This document shows positions 1 through 10,361 of a DNA stretch of 64,000 nt, piece by piece. How positions within the stretch are numbered: the first letter of the stretch is position 1; each line of letters opens with the position of its first letter. The stretch spans positions 2,575,001 to 2,639,000 of the forward strand of contig OZ020305.1 of the NCBI GenBank assembly GCA_963971305.1, written 5' to 3'. The translations under genes and the position numbers were made by a program. The notes below the pieces were generated by a model, which had not been told where the DNA came from, ran no database searches, and saw only the letters and a program-made list of their open reading frames with translations. Source of the DNA: Arcuatula senhousia. Its lineage: Eukaryota > Mollusca > Bivalvia > Mytilida > Mytilidae.

Positions 1-180
1 ATGTTGTTTCCCAATTGTTGTCGTCACTCATGATCTTTCACGGAAGACATCTTGTGATTGTAGACACAAACGGAATTTCTTTCTCTCAGATGAGCACAGA
101 AATGTGTGTTGCCTCCCTTTACATAATTAAATTGTTAGCAAAGTGACGGGTGTACTAAAACAAGAAAGAATTGCTTAGGG
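1..180 (+). mobile_element. Family A Naiad-type PLE, decayed 3' fragment
   Basis: The first ~115 bases match the end of the family A RT (the part coding for the GRHHALIDKYGIS to SADVG region), with many substitutions. Bases ~130-180 resemble the start of the family A 3' UTR (acgggtgt...gaattgctta against acgggtgt...gaactgctta in the long copy). The copy runs off the window start and carries frame-breaking changes, so it is a relic. Confidence 0.7.
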
Positions 181-455
181 ACGGACCATTAAACTGAAGG
201 GGGCATTGGATTTTTGTTTTGGTAAAAAGAATATCTATTGTTTGAAGGTGGTGGGACAAAATACTTTTTTTTCATTATAAACATTAAATTATAAAGCAAA
301 CATCCTTATTCAGAATATTTTTTTCTTACCCTCTGATGTCAAAATCATTTATTATTCATCTAAAAACCTTATCAAAATATTTTTGTAGGAAAATAATTCC
401 CTCTTCAAGTAAAATGATTGGTCCATTACTCTTTCAAGCCGTTTACTCTCGTTAA
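181..455. repeat. Dispersed repeat shared with 32640-32760
   Basis: The stretch beginning ggacggaccattaaactgaa and the later block cagaatatttttttcttaccctc reappear, diverged and shorter, at 32645-32760 just before an R2 repeat. I see no coding potential. Its class is unknown. Confidence 0.45.
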
Positions 456-735
456 AGGGTTTTTGTTTTGTCTTCCTTTACCGGATTTGATACACTGATT
501 TGACTGTTGGCAACGCGACTGGTGTGCTATAGCAAACAGGAACTGCTTAGAGCATCAGAGTTCACTCTCATTTCGACTTGAGTTCGCGTTGTTGATTGAT
601 ATTCAGTTAGTTTTGTGTTTCCATGTTTTACATGTTGTCTGTTTTTTGTCCCGTTCTTGACGGTGTTTACTGGTTTTGTCTCTGCCCTTTTGGACTTTTG
701 ACATTCGGATAACCCATTGGTACCTCTGCTTCCTC
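456..735 (+). mobile_element. Family A 3' UTR fragment
   Basis: A nearly complete family A 3' UTR without any RT upstream. It runs from the tgttttgtcttcctttaccg block to the conserved terminus ggtacctctgcttcc. Its similarity to the UTR at 29061-29344 is high, so this is a fairly young insertion truncated exactly around the stop codon. The open frames across it on the minus strand are UTR shadows. Confidence 0.8.
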
Positions 736-759
736 GACTTGATTGCACTTTTGAGATTG

Positions 760-892
760 TTGATTAATTATGTGTTTTTTATGTTGTTTGTCTTATGTTT
801 TGTGATGTTGATATGTCTAGCTAATTTGTCCTGACCTTTTCTGACTAACAACACACGATTGCACCATTGGCGCACTTTTGCTTCTTTTTATA
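760..892 (+). mobile_element. Second, older family A 3' end in tandem
   Basis: Directly after the previous fragment a more diverged UTR-like stretch ends in caccattggcgcacttttgcttcttt, which matches the same UTR terminus in an older form. Two 3' ends in the same orientation suggest tandem insertion or insertion beside an older copy. Confidence 0.5.
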
Positions 893-953
893 ACGTTTCA
901 ACGAAAGTGTTAGGTAATAACACACAAAACATAGCTGTATTTGATTAATATGG

Positions 954-1083
954 TTATTTGATAAAATTCAAATGTATGAAAATTTGATCATCATGGTTAT
1001 TGCAAAACATTCAAATGTATGAAAATTTGATTATTATGGTTATTTCAATAAATTCAAATGTACGAAAATTTGATTACGTATGG
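954..1083. repeat. 43-bp tandem repeat, three units
   Basis: Three consecutive units of about 43 bp share the core attcaaatgtatgaaaattt followed by gattattatggttattt-type sequence. Units differ at several positions. No function is apparent. The rest of 893-1284 shows nothing recognisable. Confidence 0.75.
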
Positions 1084-1284
1084 TATTCAGAATAACACTT
1101 GAATATTTTTTATTTGTATGTTTTTTTCTGTTTCAAATTTTTGAAATCTAAATTGATATCAAAGAAATAGAATTGCTAATCCGTTAATGGTTTAAGGTGC
1201 AATAGCAAAATTGGAAAAAACCCCACATAAACTCTGGTTCAAACAATGATTATTGCTCAGGTTTAGCTGATGAAGTCGTTATGT

Positions 1285-1705
1285 CTAAGCGTGTGGGACT
1301 TGCATCGATTTAGTTGGCAGAACGTCACGTCTGACTCAAAAAATGGTAATACAAGGTTGTGTTGTTCTTTGGTTGCTGTCTTCACTTGGAATTCTATGGA
1401 AGGCATCATGTACGCATAGACAAATATTGGATTTCTATCTTTCAGATGCATGGTTTGTCATAGGTTTTTGTTTTGTCTTCCATAATCGAATTTGACACGC
1501 TGAATTGACCTTTGGCAGCTCGACGGATGTGCTATAGCAAGCTGGAACTGCTTACTTTTCCGTAGCACCCGAATTCAATCTCATTGGGACTTGAGTCCAC
1601 GTTGTTGATTTTCGTATCTTTGTGTTTAATGTTGTCGATTTTATCGTCCTGTTTGCGTTGGTGCTCATTTGGAATTTTGACTTTCGAATACCAAATCGGT
1701 ACACA
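1285..1705 (+). mobile_element. Family A 3' fragment, RT tail plus UTR
   Basis: Bases ~1288-1465 correspond to the last ~60 codons of the family A RT (cgtgtgggacttgcatcgattt to the stop region ggtttgtcatag) with substitutions and frame breaks. Bases 1466-1705 follow the 3' UTR to its end at ataccaaatcggtac. It is an older subfamily copy than the one at 26292. Confidence 0.75.
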
Positions 1706-1995
1706 CAACCTGTACGAAAGTTAACATCAAGTCATTTAGACATCTCTGCTCCAACCGGTCTCAGTTTAAAATTCGTCTATTCAATTTTTATATAAAACAC
1801 TTTTTCTAAAATAAAAATAATAATTTCGACGACAGTTAAAGTGGTAGAACATGAAATCTGTACTGTGATAATTTTTACATTCAGTCTATGAAGCAGACTT
1901 GTCACAAAATTAACTTGACCAGACCTGTCACAAGAACGCGACTGCTTTAAAAAGCAGACATGGACTTATGACTGCTCTCAAGTTAACTTAGAACC
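1706..1995. other. Unannotated AT-rich stretch
   Basis: I see no gene, RNA or repeat match in this interval other than a short internal echo of gacttgtcaca / gacctgtcaca near 1890-1935. Confidence 0.4.
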
Positions 1996-2558
1996 ATTGG
2001 TATAATATAGAATGGATATGGTGAGCTGCAAAGTTAGAAAGGGTGTCCGTGTGCCAACAGTGATGAAAATCATCTTTTTAAAGCCGTTGACACCGGAAAA
2101 TCCAGCATGGGGTTGAGCTGGAATCGAACCCATACTCTGTCATCTATGGCAACTTCGCCTGCACTGTGTCCAGCGCCCTAGACCACTAGACCACCTAGGC
2201 TAGATAAAAAATCTATCTTTCGGTTGCATAGTTAAGCCTCCTCGTAGACAATCTAAGGTTGTAACACAGTACACGATGAACATTAGGTGGGTAGGGAGAG
2301 AAAGATAGAGAATTGGATCGCAACTGGTATAGTAATATAAGCATATATATGATAAATGGCGTTGCGTACAGCTCTGTAAAGTAATTGGTATAATATAGAA
2401 TGGATATGGTGAGCTGCAAAGTTAGAAAGGGTGTCCGTGTGCCAACAGTGATGAAAATCATCTTTTTAAAGCCGTTGACACCGGAAAATCCAGCATGGGG
2501 TTGAGCTGGAATCGAACAACGCCATTTATCATATATATGCTTATATTACTATACCAGT
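1996..2558. repeat. Perfect direct repeat abutting a perfect inverted repeat
   Basis: Bases 1996-2129 and 2384-2517 are identical over 134 bp. The second copy ends exactly where a 42-bp perfect inverted copy of 2323-2364 begins (2517-2558). The order is A (1996-2129), spacer, C (2323-2364), A again (2384-2517), then C inverted (2517-2558). Perfect identity in otherwise decayed DNA points to a recent rearrangement, such as template switching in replication, or to an assembly artefact. Confidence 0.9.
2098..2203 (-). mobile_element. tRNA-derived SINE head
   Basis: On the minus strand the sequence starts gcctaggtggtctagtggtc, an A-box-like tRNA 5' half. About 55 bases later it has ggttcgattcc, a near-ideal polymerase III B box. 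The 3' side does not close a tRNA acceptor stem against the 5' side, so this is a tRNA-derived SINE or tRNA pseudogene rather than a functional tRNA. The 5' part of the adjoining direct repeat (1996-2100) would then be SINE body. A truncated second copy lies at 2484-2517. Confidence 0.6.
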
Positions 2559-3175
2559 AAAACAAAAATAATGTAAAAAAACTGCCACTTGTTAAATTTT
2601 TGCAGAGTTATTGCTTATACGGCTAAAAATACGTCTGTTTGTTTAAAGGTTGCAAATATATATACCCAGTTAGTATTATAGTTATTTCAAGAAGAATATC
2701 AGAAATGAGATTTAAAGGCGATAACATCGATAGGGGAAAACATCTACGTCAAGGGCATCTATTTAATAAAAGAGGGACATACATTGATTTACGCATTGAA
2801 TAAGAAAATAATGACATTCAACTATCTCATTTAGGATATTGAAAGAATTATGAAATTTGATAATCTTATCGATTATTGTTTTTATGATGTTCTTTAAATA
2901 GATTGAATTTAACATTACATCATAAAACAGCTGTTTTATTTGGCATGACGTCTGCTGTAAAAAACAATTTATCACATTTCTATGAAATTAATTTGGTTTA
3001 AATGGTTAAATTTTAGAATTTTTTATTTATTTGGTATAAAAAGTAATATATATCTTATACATTTCATTTCATTGCTATGATGTTGTATTAATATTGTTTA
3101 AAACTTAATCGGTTAAATACTATATCATTCTATCTAAATCTTACGTAAAAAGACATTAAAGCTAATAAAGTTACA
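2559..3175. other. AT-rich stretch with an old repeat
   Basis: No gene is recognised. The block ~2815-2950, ending acatcataaaacagctgttt, resembles ~10015-10125, ending acatcacataacagctgttt. It is therefore an old dispersed repeat. The remainder shows nothing. Confidence 0.35.
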
Positions 3176-3295
3176 CAAATAGGAATTAATGATAAGATGT
3201 GGAATAAGTGTACGCGACACAGCCCACATAACAAGCGGCAATTTAGAAAAAAACCACAATGGACAACCTTCAAGGAGAATTTGAATTACATGAAA
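3176..3295 (-). mobile_element. Family C 3' UTR (R1) fragment
   Basis: The stretch gatgtggaataagtgtacgc gacacagcccac and the following aaaccacaatggacaacc match the 3'-terminal part of the family C UTR at 21266 and 43709. The fragment stops abruptly near 3295. Orientation is minus, as in the larger copies. Confidence 0.75.
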
Positions 3296-3334
3296 ACTCA
3301 AACAGCGCTTAGTTGTGGGGCCATTAAAATGTAC

Positions 3335-4175
3335 CAATAAACCTCTTTCAGTTCAGTTGGTTTTAAAATCTACCATATAGAAATATTTTGATTGTTGGTA
3401 TCTAGAAATGGTGTCAATCAAATGGAGACCCAAAATAATCCGAAAAAACTGATGGAAGTTCCTAACGCTTAATCGGTTTCATCAGTAAGAGCATCAATAC
3501 GTTTCATTTTTCCGCACTTTATAATGAAAGTCCATCTGCACAGCTCAAATCATGATTAGCACAGGTAACTAAATTCAGTACGTTTAAAAAACGCAGGTAC
3601 ACATACATGACATATCTGTTAGTCGATTATACAGAGACTTATTATGTCATCTTTGAATCTGAGAAAAGAAAAAAAAAACATATACGGGCAAAACATCGAC
3701 ATGGTCAACTTTCTTACTGACAACATTTTGTTCAGTTAGGTGGACAATCATTTCTTGAACAAAAATATCAAAGACTTGCTCTCTCCTTTGACATAACTTT
3801 CTGTTATATTGGTGATGTCCTTTCACTGAATATTTCTCGATTTGGTGACTTAATTCATCTCATATATCCTCAAGATCCTGATATAAAGGCCAGAAGAGAT
3901 TCTAGGGAGTTAATTTAACATCTTAATGTACATCTTGAAATTAATAGACACTAAAGGTAGGTTTTCAACACAATTCTTTGTGATGACTTCAACTTTCAAA
4001 TCGTAAACTTCCCTACTTGTGTAACATGAGCATAAGGGACTTGCATCAATTTTCATGGTAGTAGCACAGGGTAGCGTTATTCCTCAGATTTTGTGTTTAC
4101 TGAAGAATGTTGAGGAAATACATCTGTGCTCATAGAAATATTTTGGGTTTTCTTTCTATCTGATGAGAACAATAT
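3335..4175 (+). mobile_element. Family A RT fragment, heavily decayed
   Basis: Alignable in order to the family A RT. First comes the segment before motif A (atggtgtcaatcaaatggag), then remnants of motif A, then the motif C region (tatattggtgatgtcctttc, where YIDD has become YIGD). Last are the C-terminal strands to about 4170. The loss of the first catalytic aspartate of YIDD, plus stops and deletions, show a dead copy. Confidence 0.75.
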
Positions 4176-4194
4176 AAATTACAACAAAATTCCA

Positions 4195-4515
4195 GACAAT
4201 AAATTTTGTTACGTCTGACGTGCGTTTCGTCTATTCAAAACTCATCAGACTCTCTACCAAACGTTGGAAATGCCAAACACTATATGAATATAAAGAGCAT
4301 AGAACAATTATACAAAAAATGCCGAACTAGAAATCCAAATTATTACTAAGGCCAACTCTGTCTGGGGTAGGAAAAACCGTAGGGTTTTGACAATTTTGAA
4401 ATTCAAACAGATAATTTATAGCTTTGATGTGTTCAACACAAAAGTGTTGATACCAGAGCGGGCTAACCTCGGGGAATTAAAACACCACCAGAAGCGCTAA
4501 CCGTCACGGATGTTA
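4195..4515 (-). repeat. R3 repeat with hammerhead-like core
   Basis: On the minus strand the copy contains ctgatga, then gttt, a five-base loop, agac and gaaac (about 4207-4247), the conserved block of R3. The lower-coordinate end lies against the decayed A copy. Downstream on the minus strand come the cccc-agac block and the ttccccgagg motif also seen at 12340 and 57195. See the hammerhead finding. Confidence 0.65.
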
Positions 4516-4544
4516 GAAATACAAATTACAACAAATGTCGGTTT

Positions 4545-4769
4545 TCCGTAGGTTTGTTTTGTCCTCTTCTACAGCTTTTTACACTCTGAATTGACCATTA
4601 GCAAAGCCACCGGTTATTTTATGTAAAGAAGAACTGCTTACTCTTTCGGAGCACATGGGTTCACTCTAGTTACGAATTGAGTTAGTTTTGTTGATTGGTA
4701 TATATTTTTTTGTTTTTGTGTTTTCTGCTTCTTCAGGCTGTACTCGTTCATGTTACTTTGGATTCATTT
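4545..4769 (+). mobile_element. Family A partial 3' UTR, upstream member of a tandem pair
   Basis: The segment follows the family A UTR from its beginning (gttttgtcctcttctacagc) to about two thirds of its length. It then passes directly into RT sequence of a second copy. A 3' UTR joined head-to-tail to a 5'-truncated copy is the tandem (pseudo-LTR) organisation known for Penelope-like elements. Confidence 0.65.
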
Positions 4770-5263
4770 ATCTCTTTTAACCTTACGTTCCGTTATATTG
4801 ATGATGTCCTTTCACTGACCAATTCTCGATTTGGTGACTTTCTCCATCTCATATATCCCCCGGAACTTGAGATAAAGGACACAACGGATTCTAGGAAGTC
4901 TGCTTCATATTTAGATCTACATCTCGAAATAGACTCTCAAGGAAAACTATCAGCAAAGCTATATGACAAACGTGATGACTTCAACTTCCCAATCGTCAAC
5001 TTTCCCTTCGTGTGTAGCAACATTCCGTCCGCTCCAGCTTATGGAGTTTACGTATCACAATTGATTCGTTACTCCAGAGCTTGTGGGAGTTACATCGATT
5101 TCCTTGGCAGAGCGTCACGTTTGACACAGAAATTGCTAACACAGGGTTATGTTGCTCCTCGGTTGCTGTCTTCACTCAAGAAATTGTACGGTAGACACCA
5201 TGTACTCATAGATAAATATGGGATTTCTATCTCTCAGATGAGTGCAGATGTCGGTTTGTCATA
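4770..5263 (+). CDS. Family A RT C-terminal fragment, frame still open
   Basis: Intact frame of about 164 codons matching family A from residue ~760 to the end. It has motif C FRYIDDVLSL with both catalytic aspartates, the SYLDLHLE strand, the APAYGVYVSQLIRYSRAC segment, and the C-terminal LTQGYVAPRLLSSLKK helix, ending SADVGLS. The upstream part of the open frame (from 4695) is translated UTR, not protein. There are about a dozen substitutions relative to the long copy. Motifs A and B are missing, so it cannot be catalytic. Confidence 0.8.
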
Positions 5264-5532
5264 GAGTTTTGTTTTGTCTTCCTTTACCGGATTTGACACA
5301 CTGAATTGGAAATTGGCAGCGCGGCGGGTGTGCTATAGCAGGCAGGAACCGCTTACTCTTCCGGAGCACCCGAGTTCACTCTTGTTACGACTTGAGTTCG
5401 CGTTGTTGATTTCTGTTCGGTCGTTTTTATGTTTTGTGTTTCCTTGTGCTGTTCTTGTTCATGTTTACCGGTTTTGTCGTTGCCTTTTCGGACTTTTGAC
5501 ACTAGAATGCCCCTTTGGTGCCTCTGCTTATT
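5264..5532 (+). mobile_element. Family A 3' UTR of the 4770 copy
   Basis: Follows the stop codon directly and ends at cctttggtgcctctgctta, the equivalent of the family A terminus. The variant gcctctgctta with a pyrimidine-rich tail places it in a sister subfamily of the long copy. Confidence 0.8.
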
Positions 5533-5544
5533 TATGTGGGTACC

Positions 5545-5710
5545 TATTTTCGTGGTTTGATAAAAATTGATAGGTTTGTGTATTCTTAAATTGTGGTTCT
5601 GAAATAAAAAATCAATGCTACATTTCTTTTTCGTGGGGCATCAAATTCCGTGGGTAAAGTCCATCCACAAAAATTGATACCCCAATAATAATGAAACCAC
5701 AGTAATTGAA
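5545..5710. repeat. Dispersed repeat with ttttcgtgg blocks
   Basis: Contains repeated ttttcgtggtttgat / ttttcgtggggcatc and cgtgggtaaagtcc blocks ending in ccacagtaattgaat. From general familiarity this resembles a common mollusc interspersed repeat. I cannot verify it here. Bases 5711-6040 show nothing. Confidence 0.35.
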
Positions 5711-6044
5711 TCTTCTGTATTTTCTTAAAGTAAATAAAAACAGGAAATGTATTACATTACACTCGTTTTGTTATAAAAAATGTTCCAAAAGATTTTCTTA
5801 ATATGTTGTAAAGTGTCTCACTCTAAGACCGGTAGTTAGATTCATGATTTCACAATCGTTCGCCATTTCGAAAGTGGACACATGTTTATCCAATCACTGA
5901 CAAGTGTTTACAAAATTTCTATGAAAGATCTTAGGCATTCAGCGTTTGTTTTTCATATTAGAACATAACTTCTTAATTGTAAAAACGCGACAAATTTTAA
6001 CATGTTTAAATCTGGTTCAACCAAAGATCGTCTTTAACTTCAAT

Positions 6045-6295
6045 TGACTTTAATATCTAGAAGCAATTCTGATTCTTTCAAAACAATGGGTGTTACTTGC
6101 TTTAAAATTATATGTTGAAGACAAATCGTTAATAAAAATGGAAGATCGCAATGATCCAGGCATTTGAAAAGAAATGGGGGGGGGGGGGGGTTAAACCAGA
6201 TTTTAGAGCACGCAAAACCTTCCTCTTCCATTGCGATCTTTGGGTCAGATAGTAGCGCAAAATACGTTTGTGAAGACATAATAGGGGTGTTGAGG
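6045..6295 (-). repeat. R2 repeat copy with a G15 tract
   Basis: On the minus strand the order is gatcacctcaa..., cccaaagatcgcaatggaag, ggttttgcg, ctggtttaaccc, then the core atgcctgg...cattgcgatc. This is the R2 layout also seen beside family B at 18000-18190. A run of about 15 G (plus strand) has expanded within the ggtttaaccc element. Confidence 0.65.
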
Positions 6296-6529
6296 TGATC
6301 AATAGTAGAAATAAATTATTTATTGTTATTCACAGCTCAGCATTTTTCAGATTTTTCTTGACGCGTTTTCACGATGTCATTTAAACATTTCGGAGAAAAA
6401 CAGACAGATAGACATAGACAATCGGACCCCGAAATTAAAGATTTTTTCTCATTATACATAACTTCTTAAGTTTGTGCAGAGAATTGTAAAATTATAGGTT
6501 GTTTTTTTTTCTATCCATTGTTGTGATGC

Positions 6530-6890
6530 TATATTAGATTTTTATCTTCCATTTAATTTTGTGCGGATGCAAATTCTATTTCTATTTCAATTCCTTTAAC
6601 AAAGACGTCTACACGAATTAACTGAAAACGAGAAATATAACATGGAAAATGAGCATATCCCGTCTTAATTAAAACTTTAATTAGAACCGAAATAGATTTG
6701 ACATTAAACCTCACTGAAATGTCAAAACTGTAATATTTCTAGAAATTAAATTCATTTGGTTTTGTGACTTGAATTGATGATTTACATAAGAAAATTAACC
6801 CATATGTACGATATGCTTTAACATGTAAAAAAATAGACAGGTATTTTCTTAGTGAAATCAGGCAAGTTGAGATTCAGGATTTTATTTGCC
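6530..6890 (+). repeat. R7 dispersed repeat
   Basis: The stretch with gcggatgcaaattctatttc, followed by tcatttggttttgtgacttg and an acccatatgtacgatatgc block, recurs at 13620, 15630, 33050, 35700, 45330, 49080 and 50940, always in this orientation. No coding capacity is seen. The flanks 6296-6529 and 6891-7134 hold nothing I recognise. Confidence 0.5.
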
Positions 6891-7134
6891 TACGTTACTA
6901 CGTAATTTGGCAAGCTCTTTAACAGCCACAATGAAGTAATAAAAAATTATAGAAAGCGTTATCAAATGATAAATAAAGCATATCTCAAGTTCAGTTCATT
7001 TTCCTAAGAATTGATTATTAAAAGTAGGCGAATTAAATTGAATGTCATGGAAGTAGAAGCCAGTATTTTACACGGTATAACTATTTTTGTGTAAGAAGCG
7101 TTAAATGTATCTGTAACAGACAATTGTAGTTAAC

Positions 7135-7520
7135 CAATCACAACTGGTCCGTTTTCCCAGAGTTTGTGGGACTTACATTGATTTCCTTGGCAGGCGCCAC
7201 CTTTGACACTAGCACAGGTCATGTTACTCTTTACTTATACTTCATTAAATGTAAATGGGAGACGTCATGCTCTCATTGACAAATATAGGATTATTATCTC
7301 TCAGTAGAGTGCAGATGTTGGTGTGTCACGTTTTTTTTTGGTTCTCCCGCAGTTAGTAACGCTACCAGTGTGTTATAACTAAAATATTGCTTACCCGTCA
7401 GGAGCAACTGAGTTAACTCGTTACGACTTGAGTTCGCGTTGCTGATTCTTGTTCTGTTACATGTATTATGTTTGTGTGGTTTCTCGTTTTTTTATATGTA
7501 TTGTTTTGTTTCGGGTTTTG
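7135..7520 (+). mobile_element. Family A 3' fragment, decayed
   Basis: Begins in the RT tail (agtttgtgggacttacattg, coding for the CGTYIDF region) and passes through a damaged end of the reading frame near 7325. It then follows the UTR (cagtgtgttataac...gacttgagttcgcgttgctg). Several deletions mark it as old. Confidence 0.65.
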
Positions 7521-7617
7521 TATTTGAATTTTCATACTTAAAACATGCAAATGCCCCATACTTTCTAAGTTAGTCTATATGAAGTTCAAGCTGTAGATAG
7601 GCCGGAAAACTATCAGT

Positions 7618-8522
7618 TTTATATATGTTACAGTAAATATGTGTAATCAGTAAATACACGTATTTACTGAAATTTAGGAAATACGTGAATTTACTAAGGC
7701 ACCCAGTAAATACGTGTATTTACTAAAAATGGTCAGTAAATACATGAATTTCCTAAACTTTTGAGGAGATTTTACACGTTTTTACTGATACTTATTTTAA
7801 AAGATAAAACTTTGTAGATTATAATTTTCTGTATCAAATTTGTTAAAAAGTCAATACAAAAACAATGTTATAAGCATTTTACTATTTTTCATAAATTTAA
7901 AATGTTTGTGAATTGTTTTTTTTTCAACATTTTCAATTTTGTTACATATTCTACATAGCTTTATGCTTATTAGTTCTGTGCAGTGCCGGGTGGCGAATAG
8001 GTCTGCAGCAGAGCCTAGCCTGTCGATTAAGGGTCTTGGTATGAGATGGCACACGTCCCAGTCGTTTTTTTTTGTGCCAAACAACCTGGCTTGACATCAG
8101 GTTATGAGCGCTTTATTTTAGACCTTCAATGACAAATTTAGCGCCACTAAGCATTATAAGCAATGTTCACCACATATTTTAAAACTAAAAGGATTTTACA
8201 AAGCTTACTATAAAAATATATTCAATATTATCTGATTATTACCCCAAAACTTGTAAACTTTAATTAAGCCCTTAATAAATGTTAAGCATAAACAAAGTTT
8301 TAAACCTACAGATTGAAGTTATATACTACATTTGGTTTCACAAACCATGTTCAGTTAATACGTGTAAAATGTGAAAGAAAAATCAGTAAATACACGTATT
8401 TACTGGTCAATCCAGGAAATACATGTATTTCCTAAATTGCCCAGTAAATACACGAATTTACTAACAGCTTTAGGAAATTCACGTATTTACTGATTACACG
8501 AATTTACTGTAACATATATAAA
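7618..8522. mobile_element. 905-bp inverted-repeat DNA element with palindromic subterminal arrays
   Basis: Both ends begin TTTATATATGTTACAG on opposite strands. They are followed by about 150-170 bp of inverted similarity built from palindromic units such as agtaaatacacgtatttact and aggaaatacatgtatttcct. The centre (~7800-8345) has no recognisable transposase. The only frame of note there (7851-8084, minus) resembles nothing I know. This fits a non-autonomous terminal-inverted-repeat transposon. A target-site duplication cannot be separated from the AT-rich ends. Confidence 0.75.
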
Positions 8523-10361
8523 GCCTGATTTTTTAAAACCACAGATTGAGTTCACAAGCAGTTCTATTCATAAAGACGACTCCGTTTCACATATAACTCC
8601 GAAAAACGTAGCTGAACAATTCGTAATAGTCTAAACCACGATTAAAAAGGGAAGTTACAAGAAAGTAGGAGGAAATTGACAGTTTTGAGATTAATTATTA
8701 AGGTCACTCTGAAGCACTTTATTACATTACAATAATGCAGTGGATAAACCTTGTTGATAATTTTCACCACGAAAGCAGACTGAAAAAGGGACGGATACCG
8801 AACTGAATTAAAGGCAAACGCATAATGACAGAATAATACGGAACATGACTTTAGGTATGAAATCGTGTGTTGTACAATTTTGATGCTGTATTAAATTTAG
8901 AAGTTTCCTTCTCATTTTTGAGAGTACGATTGTTTGACACTTCTGATTTTCAACTGTTTAATTGTTTTTATGAGAGGTTACTCCTCGATATATGCAGAAA
9001 TAGCACAACACATTGAACTGTTTTTATGACACCTACCGTGATAGTTGTTCGTTAAATTTTGCGATTATGACACAGTTTTAATTCTGAGGTGAGCCAAGTT
9101 CATTCAGCATGTCATCATCAATATGATTTATCTTAGGAGGGTCCTCATGTTTGTTTTTTTTTATTCAGTTAATACCGTCTATAACTAGCAGAGTTACAAG
9201 CAATTAAACGAAAGAGATGGAAAAAACCGGCTAAACATCTACAAATTTTCATTATTTTTGAATTCGGTAATACGTAACATAAAGAATAAAACATTTTTAT
9301 ATTAAATTCGGTAGGAAAAGCAGCTTTCAAACCATGTTTAACTTACCTTTTTTGGGAATGCATGCATTCACTCAACACCTATAAGTCCCCCATTTCTCCA
9401 GTTCGTCTTTGACTTGTTTTTTGTTTTATTTTCTATTACTCTAGTTCGGATTTTTGTCACATGTACCAGTATTATCTTTGTTTAAAAAGGCAAAAAGCAA
9501 GTTTTTCATTATTTTCTTTTTAATCAGTTAAGATAATTAGTACATGCAAAAGATAAACATTCAAAAGAAATAAAATACATGTAACGAAAAGATAAAAAAC
9601 AAAATGAACGATTAAGATCGAATGTTTAGGATGAAAGGACAAATCAAGAAAACAGATCCTTTAATAAGTTAAAGATTACAATGGTCATAACTAGATACAG
9701 AATGTTAAAAAGCATTGGTGAATAGCAGGAAGCAATCACATAAAATACTGCAACTTGTTACCCTTTTGTGTGGTGTTAGACCACCCGTGTTTCTACTGGC
9801 CAATTAAACGATGGTAAGAATGAAGTGAAAAGGAGAAAAAAATGAACTTGTGTAAAAACAGATACCAGACACTTTGTTAAACTTTGTAGAATTTTTAGAC
9901 ATATGTTTTGAACATCACATAAACGAAACTTACATCAAAGGAGGAAAGCTCGCAAATCAAGGACAATTTCTATAACCGAAGAATAAACATTGATTGACAT
10001 ATTTAAACTCTAATATTGATATCTCATTTATAATTTGAAAATTAAAGAACCCTATGATTTTCTTTATTTTTGTGTTATTAAAATAGATCTATTTCAAAAC
10101 TACATCACATAACAGCTGTTTCCTTGAAGTAGGTTTATAATTGTTGTCAGTTGAGTGGCCTTCCTTTTTATACCAATCATTTCTGATTTGTACCACAATC
10201 AACTTTATATAAAACTAAATGCGTTTATAAAATTGTAATTATTACACGTTAGTGACTGACTATTCAGTCAAGTTCAGAACCAGTTTGCTGGTCAATACAC
10301 GCGGCCAATAATCTGTATCTTGAGGTTCTAGCCCATTTAGAAATTTGCTTGGTGACGAAAA
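8523..10361. other. Long AT-rich stretch, no gene seen
   Basis: I see no coding region. A short piece at 8960-9005 (gagaggttactcctcgatat) belongs to the dispersed R4 repeat. The block 10015-10125 is the old repeat shared with 2815-2950. The rest is unassigned. Confidence 0.4.

Noticed and set aside
2098..2203. Functional tRNA gene on the minus strand
   Set aside because: A and B boxes are present but no acceptor stem closes and the middle is too long; it fits a tRNA-derived SINE.
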